From Isoetes taiwanensis (taxonomy: Eukaryota; Streptophyta; Lycopodiopsida; Isoetales; Isoetaceae), in the NCBI GenBank assembly GCA_021234155.1, contig JAJEKV010000110.1:1766338-1830337 (forward strand): a stretch of DNA of 64,000 bases, written 5' to 3'. Positions 57,737 through 64,000 of the stretch are shown here, piece after piece. The notes below the pieces were generated by a model. The model ran no database searches. It saw only the letters and a list, made by a program, of their open reading frames with translations, and had not been told where the DNA came from. Every line of letters starts with the position of its first letter. The first letter of the stretch is position 1. The translations under genes were made by a program, and so were the position numbers.

Positions 57737-57806
57737 GATCACACGACGCCGAAACTATCTCTACGCTGATTAAGTAGGCGGATACTAAGCTTGGCGTCGT
57801 GTGATC
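57737..57806. repeat. GATCACAC-type hairpin 8
   Basis: Arms GATCACACGACGCCGAA (57737-57753) and TTGGCGTCGTGTGATC (57791-57806), nearly perfect. It may lie in an intron of the unknown gene. Confidence 0.9.
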
Positions 57807-58465
57807 CGTTTTAAGGTGGTTACCATTTGGCGGGCAATTTTGGGAAATTTGTTTTTTGGTGGAGATTAGCTCTTTGGCCATATCAGAAGGGGTATATGCA
57901 TGTCGTATTGTTATACTTTCCACTTTTCGGCCGCTAGAATTCAACTTGAACTCTTTTATCCTACCTATCCAATGTGTCCGCACGTCTGATCGCCTTTGTC
58001 GCTAACTCTATGCTTTCGCCCTCGTTGATGGCAGCATACTCACCCTGAACCTATTGAGACAAAACCTCCCACTTCTTGACCTTGGGAGTTACGTAAATGG
58101 GGCAAGAACACGAAATTACGGGGAGACATGGATTGCGGATGAGGAGTGAAGGCGGAGAGGATGCACGTAGAGGCCGAGTGACAAGATCTGAAGTTTGGCG
58201 CCAAAATTTGACAAAGGGAGTTGGTGACACCGATGAGGGCGGTCAAAGTCACCATTATTTTGGGCTACGGGCGACTCCCAAAAATACTGGCCATTAAAAT
58301 GGTTGCAATAAAAAGCGCAGGCATCCCCTATGAAAATACGCCATGTGGATGCCAAGTAAGCCTGCTCATCCTTCTACCTGCCAAGTAATACTGACTTTCG
58401 TAAAAAAGGCGCAAACCTGATTGGTCCTGGCGAATCTGACGTGGAAATCTTTAGCCCAAGATAAG

Positions 58466-58497
58466 GGCCATTTTCAGACCCCAAATCCGCCCTAATG
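58466..58497 (-). repeat. right terminal inverted repeat
   Basis: Exact reverse complement of 44931-44962. Confidence 0.95.
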
Positions 58498-60225
58498 CAT
58501 ATCATCTCAGCAGAGGGGATTGCTACGGATCCAGCAAAGATAGAAGCAGTAAGGGATTGGCCTATTCCGGGCAATGTTTCAGAAGTCCGAAGTTTCTTGG
58601 GGCTAGCAGGATATTATCGGAAATTTGTTAAGGATTTTGCAACAATTGCTGCACCTCTTACTGATCTCACAAAGCACGAGAAGGTGAAGGATTGGATGGA
58701 ACATTGGAAAGCGAAAGTCCAGATAGGCTTTCAGAAGCTTAAGGATGCTTTAACGTCTGCATCAGTCCTCACTTTGCCCGATCCTGAAAAGGATAAACTA
58801 GTGGCAACGGATGCTAGTAAGATTGCTACCGGTGGAGTCCTAATGCAGGAGGGGAGGGTTATTGCATATGATTCAAAGAAGACAGCGATACCCTACTCAT
58901 GATCAGGAGTTGTTAGCAGTTGTTCGCGCTTTGCGCATTTGGAGACACTACCTTCTTGGTAGAAGATTTCAGCTGGATTCGGATCATCAGAGTCTCCGTT
59001 ATTTATCCACCCAGCCGAATCTCAACCTCCGTCAGAGAAGATGGATGGAATTCTTGGAAGAATATGATTTCGAGATTATGTATAAGCCTGGGAAGCACAA
59101 TGTGGTTGCGGATGCGTTGTCACGCCATCCCTTGGTAACCCGGACCCATTGTAATGCAATTTCCACACTCACTAGTGAGTTCGGGAAACAAATAGAGCAG
59201 ACCTTGGCCACAGATCCCGAATTCTGTGATGTTTGGGGTAGTTTGAGTAAAGAAGCACGCACAGACAAAGAACGAGAAGCTTTTCGATCGTATAAGAAAG
59301 AGGGCAACTTGTTATATTACAAGGATAAGTTGTGTGTACCTGAGACTTCAGGAGTACGTAAGCTGATTCTCCATGACGCACACAACAGCCCTATAGCTGG
59401 ACATGCAGGGTTTATGAAGACCTACTTTAAGATCCGCTCCAGTTATTTTTGGCCTTCGATGAAGAAGGATATTGCTAGATACATTAAGCAGTGTCAGGTA
59501 TGTCAACAAACCAAGGCTGAGCAATTAAGAGTTCTAGGAGAGTTGCAACCTTTGGATGTGCCCAACGCAAAGTGGGAAGTGATAACCATGGACTTCATTG
59601 TGGGCCTTCCACGTACTCTCCGTGGATATGATGCACTAATGGTGGTGGTCGACAAATTGTCGAAAATGGCTCATTTCTTGCCCTGTCGGACCACCGACGC
59701 AGCCTTCGACACCGCCCTGTTATTTGCAAAGGAGATCTTCAGGTTGCACGGAATGCCAAGAGTTATTGTATCCGACGGGGATCCCAAATTTGTAAGTGCA
59801 TTCTGGAAAGACTTCTTCGCCACCATCCAGACCAAGCTTGCTATGAGTACGGCCTATCATCCTCAAACAGATGGTCAGACAGAACGTACCAATCGTATTA
59901 TAGAGGATATGCTACGAAGTTATGTGTGGAGTAAGCAATCACAATGGGCTGACTATATTTATCTGGTAGAGTTTGCCTATAACAGTATGAAACAGGAGTC
60001 TTCCAGAATGTCTCCCTTTATGATAAATTATGGATATCAATGTCTTACTCCAGACACATGGCATAACCCTGTTTCTAAAGTCGAGGTTTCTCAACAACTC
60101 CTTCTGGAAATGCAAGCTTTGGTTGAAGAAGTCCGTGGTTACTTATTAGCTGCACGCAGTCGTCAGAAGAGTGTAGCGGATAAACACAGAACCCCACGAG
60201 TCTTCCAGGTGGGCGAATCGGCTTG
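58498..60225 (+). pseudogene. RT end, RNase H and integrase of the chromovirus
   Basis: Resumes RT at [20 protein letters not shown] and [20 protein letters not shown]. RNase [21 protein letters not shown], then after a one-base shift [20 protein letters not shown] and FQLDSDHQSLRYL. Integrase zinc module HDAHNSPIAGHAGF ... CQVCQQTK; catalytic core TMDFIVGLPRTLRGYD, IVSDGDPKFVSAFW and HPQTDGQTERTNRII (D, D, E all present). The C-terminal part is cut by a MITE after VGESAWL. Confidence 0.92.
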
Positions 60226-60228
60226 GCT

Positions 60229-60778
60229 CATTGGGGTTTTTTTGAGATTAAAAAAGGGCCTTCAAAACATGCCAACTAAGCCAAATGAAGATAAATGAAC
60301 TACCAATCAGAAATCAGAGCCTGACGGGTCCAGTCAGCAAAACTGTTATAACTAACTCACTGGATCACATTTTCTAGCATAACTATTGATAGAAAAGTCA
60401 AAATGAGCTCTCGTTTAGTGCAATAGATAGATCTCGTTGAGATCTTTCCAACCTTAGGTGCTTTGAACATATTTTAATCACTTATAATTGTCAAAACTCC
60501 AAAAAATATAGTTTTTACTATTTTTTACTATCCTACGGGGCTAAAAGATATGCAAACCACCCAAGATTGGAAAGATCTCAATGAGATATATCTATTGCAC
60601 CAAACAAGAGCTCATTTGGACTTTTCTATCAACACTTATGCTAGAAAATGTGATCCAGTGAGTTAGTTATAACTGTTTTGCTGACTGGATTACCAGTTCT
60701 GTTTTCTGATTGGTAGTTCATATAGCTTAGTCAGCAGTTCTTAGAAGGCCTTTTTATGATCTCAAAAAATCCCTAATG
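60229..60778. mobile_element. 550-bp foldback MITE in the integrase gene
   Basis: A long inverted repeat fills most of the element: ACTACCAATCAGAAATCAGA at about 60299 is mirrored by CTGATTGGTAGTTCA at the right, and both arms share CTCACTGGATCACATTTTCT. Outer ends CATTGGGGTTTTTTTGAGAT and ATCTCAAAAAATCCCTAATG. The ATTRGGG start equals that of the 13.6-kb element. The flanking codons suggest insertion without an obvious duplication. Confidence 0.8.
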
Positions 60779-60799
60779 TAAGATCAAAGTAAAACAAGC

Positions 60800-61379
60800 C
60801 AAGCTTAAGATTGGTAACTGTAAGAAGTTGGCACCCAGATGGGCTGGGCCGTTCAAGATTACTGAACGTGTTGGAGAACAGGCATACCGCTTGGATTTGC
60901 CACCCCGCTTGAAGATCCACAAGGTCTTTCACGTGAGTCTTCTGAAACAACACACCCCTGATCCAGAGGAGGTTTTGGATACCCCAACCCTCCTAGAAAT
61001 GACAGAGGAGCACCTGGAGATAGTGCCTGAAGCTCTTCTTGATCGAGCTTATAAACAAACTAGAAGGACTCAAATGTTGCAATACTTGGTTAAGTGGAAA
61101 CACTTACCAGTTGAGGATGCTACCTGGGTGATGAAGATAGACCTTGAGAAGCACTATCCGGACTTCATGCGGGAATCTCAGGGCCGCACCATCAACGATG
61201 CTATTAACCCCGCTCCCGGCGGTAAGCTTGAAGGCTTGATTCGCCGCGAATCATGCAGTAGAGCGGTAGATGCATCGTATCTAATAATAATTACCGATGA
61301 TGAGATCACCTTTGTGTTCTCTAGGACGTGGTGTATTGTTGATGTTAACATGACCACGAATTGCTTTGAAGGCATGTAG
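60800..61379 (+). pseudogene. integrase C-terminus and chromodomain of the chromovirus
   Basis: IGNCKKLAPRWAGPFKITER, IHKVFHVSLLKQHTPDPEEV, then a chromodomain-like module (LLDRAYKQTRRTQMLQYLVK, WKHLPVEDATW). Chromodomains direct chromovirus integration to marked chromatin. It has fewer aromatic cage residues than group I chromodomains, as in the reduced plant type. Confidence 0.8.
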
Positions 61380-61895
61380 TTGATAGGCTGCGTTCGTCTC
61401 GGCTATAATGGGAACTTCACCATTCCTTACGCCGCAATGAATTGCAAACTATAGTCATGATAGGTTCCCTTGTAGATAGGATTTTCCTTCATTTATAGGG
61501 GGTGGCCCCTTCAACCACAATTTACTTATATTATTGATATATACTGATATGTTAACATGTGCAGGCCAGTGAGCAGTTCGTGACCTGCCCATGTATAGAG
61601 GGTTGCTGATGACCCCACTTTTTCCGTTTCGTTTACATGTGTGATTTTCGTCGTCTATGATGTTTGAAATGGGACTTCAGTCCTTAAACTTTCTTCTTCA
61701 TCATAAGTTTGTAAAATGCACCTTGGTGCGTACACTATGTCATATTTTCAACTTCAATGTATTACTGTCCGAAATGCTATAATTTCAACGTATTAATGTT
61801 ATACTTTTAACTTCAATGTATTACTTTCTAATTCAGTTTCTTTAAGTAACTGTCTCTGATCAACTAACCCCAATGCTAAGGACATCATTATTTTT
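61380..61895 (+). other. 3' untranslated region of the chromovirus
   Basis: AT-rich with no coding signal. AACTTCAATGTATTACT occurs twice at about 61750-61830. Confidence 0.6.
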
Positions 61896-61909
61896 TAAGG
61901 AGGGGAGAA
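61896..61909 (+). promoter_or_regulatory. polypurine tract
   Basis: AAGGAGGGGAGAA directly before the 3' LTR TGTGACG. Confidence 0.85.
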
Positions 61910-63547
61910 TGTGACGTTCCACATATTTATACGGTATACGTATAAATACACCGACACGTCAACCACTAAAGGTACGCCACCATGGGGTATTGTAACCTAG
62001 GGGGTTGACCTAAAAGGGATTTAATTAGCTATGCTAATTAAATCATTAAAGATAATAACCTATAATCTAGGGATTAATACTAAATGGGTTAATTAGGTTA
62101 ACTAATGCTTTGGGAAGGCGCCACCTGGCCCAAATCGATTGGCCAGCATGGGGACTTCCAAATTGGGCTGTCAACCTGATCCCTATCCCTAATTGACTCC
62201 CAAAATTCGTCCAAAAGGAGCAGGAGCTGAGCGCCTACCCCTGCCAAGCTGAGCGCCACCATACCAAGCACTTTTACCTGTGTAGCTGAAGCTGAGCACC
62301 AAGACCCAGGAAGATGGATGCACCAAACGATAACGGGTCCAGCCAGAACTCAGGTGGGTGGCTAGGATAGCCTGTGAATTCTAGAATAACGCCCCTGTTG
62401 GGCACTGGTTGTGTTTGTTTCTCTGTTCTCTCTGTGCTTTACTTGTAGGAACTAACCCTTGATTGTAAAGGTGAGTTCTCTTCATTTCTGATTCTGGTCT
62501 TGCTCTTAAAGGATGGATTGATAGTTCTTTGCATAGTATTACTCTTGAAATGGGGGAATTACGGGGGGGTAGAGACCTCTGAGCCCATTTATTGTAGTAT
62601 GCTCCTAGACAGAGCCATGTATTATCCCACTATATGCGGCCTGTGTACAAGAGACCACCGGGTCATAGATGCTATGGATTGGCTTAGCACCAAAGAAGGG
62701 ACGTAGTGGTGAAGTGGGGGTGGGGTCTTGCACGAACATAAAAGGCTCCTGAGACTCCTACAGTGGGCTAGGCTTGATAGCCGGTCACGTAGAGGGCCGG
62801 GTATGGGTCTGACACTCCCTGGGTGTAGAGGTGTGATCCGTATGGAGCATCTTGCACTTTGAGTAGATTTAGGGTGAGTAAGTCGGGTATGAATGCGGGG
62901 GTCGCTGATGCGGCACGTATTCTCTAGCTCACCCATGGAACCACTGTGATCCTGGAAGGGGACACTTCCCTGACCTGCCTCATCGGACCGGGGCGTCATG
63001 AACCCTGGAGTAGGCTCAGCAGGGTGATACCTCGAGCCTGCGTCTCCGGAAGGCTATAGCGAAGCCATAGCGTGAATCGACCCATCTGCAAAGTGTGCAC
63101 AGGAGGGGCGGATGGAGTGGACAACCCTAGCCGATGTTCTATGCCAGCCAACGCCAGGTTATACCTCTGTCTGCTGATCTCTTGAGGCCGAGCCGTCAGT
63201 CTATCCTCACAGGAGTCTGAACCGGGGTAGAACCTGGGGTTTGGGTTGTTTTCTTAGCTTAGATGCATATTCTTTGCAGTTGGTATTTGGATGGATGCGC
63301 CACCCTTCGTGGTGGCTATTTATATATGATTTATGCTGTGTGCTAACATGTATTCACGCTTCCGCGACGTAGGAGTCCCACTGAAGGCGTGGGCCGAATG
63401 ACACCTCCGTGTCCTTCACTCGGGCATCTCTCTATAGATGGCCCGGGATAGACGGAGGGCCCTGCTCGTGGCGATATGGTCGCCATGGGAGGGGAAAGTC
63501 CCCGTATGTATACGGCCGGGGGTCGTATATATTCAGGGAGCATCACA
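61910..63547 (+). repeat. 3' LTR of the chromovirus
   Basis: 1638 bp, uninterrupted reference copy for the split 5' LTR. It starts TGTGACGTTCC, ends GCATCACA and is followed by ACTTG. Confidence 0.92.
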
Positions 63548-63908
63548 ACTTGAAGAATTATAGGAGGAAGACATTATACAGACAGTAATAGAATTTTTCA
63601 AGACAACCATGCACTTACATGAACCAGAGATACATGATGCCTACAGAATTGGTAAGATGGCATATAAAAACAGACCTGTCATTTTTAAATTTGCAAGCAA
63701 AGCTGCCAAAGAGAAGGTGCTTAAGCACCGAATCCATCTCAAAGGAGAGAAGATCTGGTTAGATAATGATCTGACACAAAGAAAGTTAGAGGCAATGAAG
63801 AAAGAATGGGCTAAAGTAAAACAATGCCGTGATGATGGATTTTGGGCATTTATGAAAGGAGAAATGGCTGTCTTGACAAACCGCAAGTACTCTCCAAAGA
63901 ACAATTAG
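63548..63908 (+). pseudogene. LINE ORF1, L1-type RNA-binding protein, C-terminal part
   Basis: After the target-site duplication the frame gives (ITG)LEEL, a TAG stop, EEDIIQTVIEFFKTTMHL, IHDAYRIGKMAYKNRPVIFK, LKGEKIWLDNDLTQRKLEAM. This is the pattern of L1-like ORF1 proteins ('xxITGxxE...AHRIG....RPIIVKF....LKGxxIxIxED'). It joins the piece at 23400-23489. One stop codon; otherwise open. Confidence 0.7.
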
Positions 63909-63927
63909 AAATTAGAGACCTTACGAG

Positions 63928-64000
63928 TCTGTGCTTGGAACATTGGAGGTTTTAATGAAATCAAATCAATTACAGCAGAAATATTTTGGGAGAAAATAGA
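63928..64000 (+). CDS. LINE ORF2, start of AP-endonuclease domain (partial)
   Basis: LRVCAWNIGGFNEIKSITAE matches the first strand of LINE endonucleases ('LRVATWNVRGLN'). It runs off the right edge of the window. Confidence 0.65.

Larger units (their letters stand above)
44931..58497. mobile_element. 13.6-kb TIR element carrying H3-like, H2A-like and coiled-coil genes
   Basis: Its ends 44931-44962 and 58466-58497 are perfect 32-bp inverted repeats starting CATTAGGGCGG. They interrupt the RT frame exactly between the codons for YLGH and IISAEG; the CAT codon occurs on both sides, so there is at most a 3-bp duplication. Cargo: an acidic protein, a decayed transposase-like gene, four coiled-coil genes, an H2A-like gene, an H3-like gene and an unknown basic protein, mostly minus strand, with recurring GATCACACGACGC hairpins between or beside them. 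The superfamily is not assigned. Confidence 0.8.
23495..63547 (+). mobile_element. nested Ty3/gypsy chromovirus carrying histone-like genes
   Basis: Bounded by LTRs starting TGTGACGTTCC and ending TCACA/TCCACA, with TSD ACTTG, a tRNA-iMet-type PBS (26766) and a PPT (61896). Order inside: H3-like gene, H2A-like gene, possible H2B-like gene, gag, protease, RT, RNase H, integrase, chromodomain. The span is 40 kb only because of four nested insertions: a solo LTR (23578-25213), a Tat-like element (31678-42695), a 13.6-kb TIR element (44931-58497) and a MITE (60229-60778). Removing them and their duplications leaves roughly 13 kb. The two LTRs look nearly identical over most of their length, so insertion was fairly recent. 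Confidence 0.9.

Noticed and set aside
52209-57806. CRISPR or integron-like array
   Set aside because: The repeats are inverted pairs around variable-length genes in a plant nuclear context, with no cas or integrase gene of that type.

Overview
This is nuclear DNA of a land plant. It has a P-class pentatricopeptide-repeat (PPR) gene, plant Ty3/gypsy families with an initiator-tRNA-Met or tRNA-Asp-type primer site, DUF8039/DUF7869-type transposon proteins, GT-AG introns and telo-box motifs. The species cannot be fixed; the mix of chromovirus, Tat-like and LINE families would fit a large, repeat-rich genome such as a fern's. Apart from the PPR gene almost everything is mobile-element DNA, much of it nested.

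Left part (1-23.4 kb). First come LINE and gag remnants. From 2.9 to 11.3 kb lies a decayed two-gene element. A leftward multi-exon gene carries an N4/N6-type DNA-methyltransferase fold, and a divergent rightward gene carries DUF8039- and DUF7869-like transposase domains. A GATCGCGACnGCGATC palindrome recurs in their introns and the region between them. At 11.4-12.2 kb two diverged 80-residue genes share a promoter layout; a third relative lies antisense in a retrotransposon at 35.8 kb. A decayed 18S rRNA fragment (13.0-13.9 kb), a PPR fragment, the intact PPR gene (16.1-17.6 kb), a small foldback element and a minus-strand chromovirus (20.6-23.3 kb) follow.

Right part (23.4-64 kb). A LINE (L1-type ORF1, start of the ORF2 endonuclease) was split by a 40-kb-spanning Ty3/gypsy chromovirus, 23495-63547, with TSD ACTTG. 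Into it were inserted a solo LTR (TSD TATTG), a minus-strand Tat-like element (TSD ATCTG), a 13.6-kb element with perfect 32-bp inverted ends, and a 0.55-kb foldback MITE.

Most notable: between primer site and gag the chromovirus carries three extra genes. One is a histone H3 core fused to a long N-terminal extension, one has an H2A-like fold with an H2A-type docking tail, and one may be H2B-like. The inverted-repeat element independently carries a diverged H3-like gene starting MARTKQTAR and an H2A-like gene, with a family of coiled-coil genes and a recurring GATCACACGACGC hairpin. Four of these histone-like genes have telo-box (AACCCTAA) motifs upstream. All have stops or frameshifts here, so these copies are fossils, but the gene content points to mobile elements that carry their own histone-like proteins. 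Histone and domain calls were made by eye against known family sequences.
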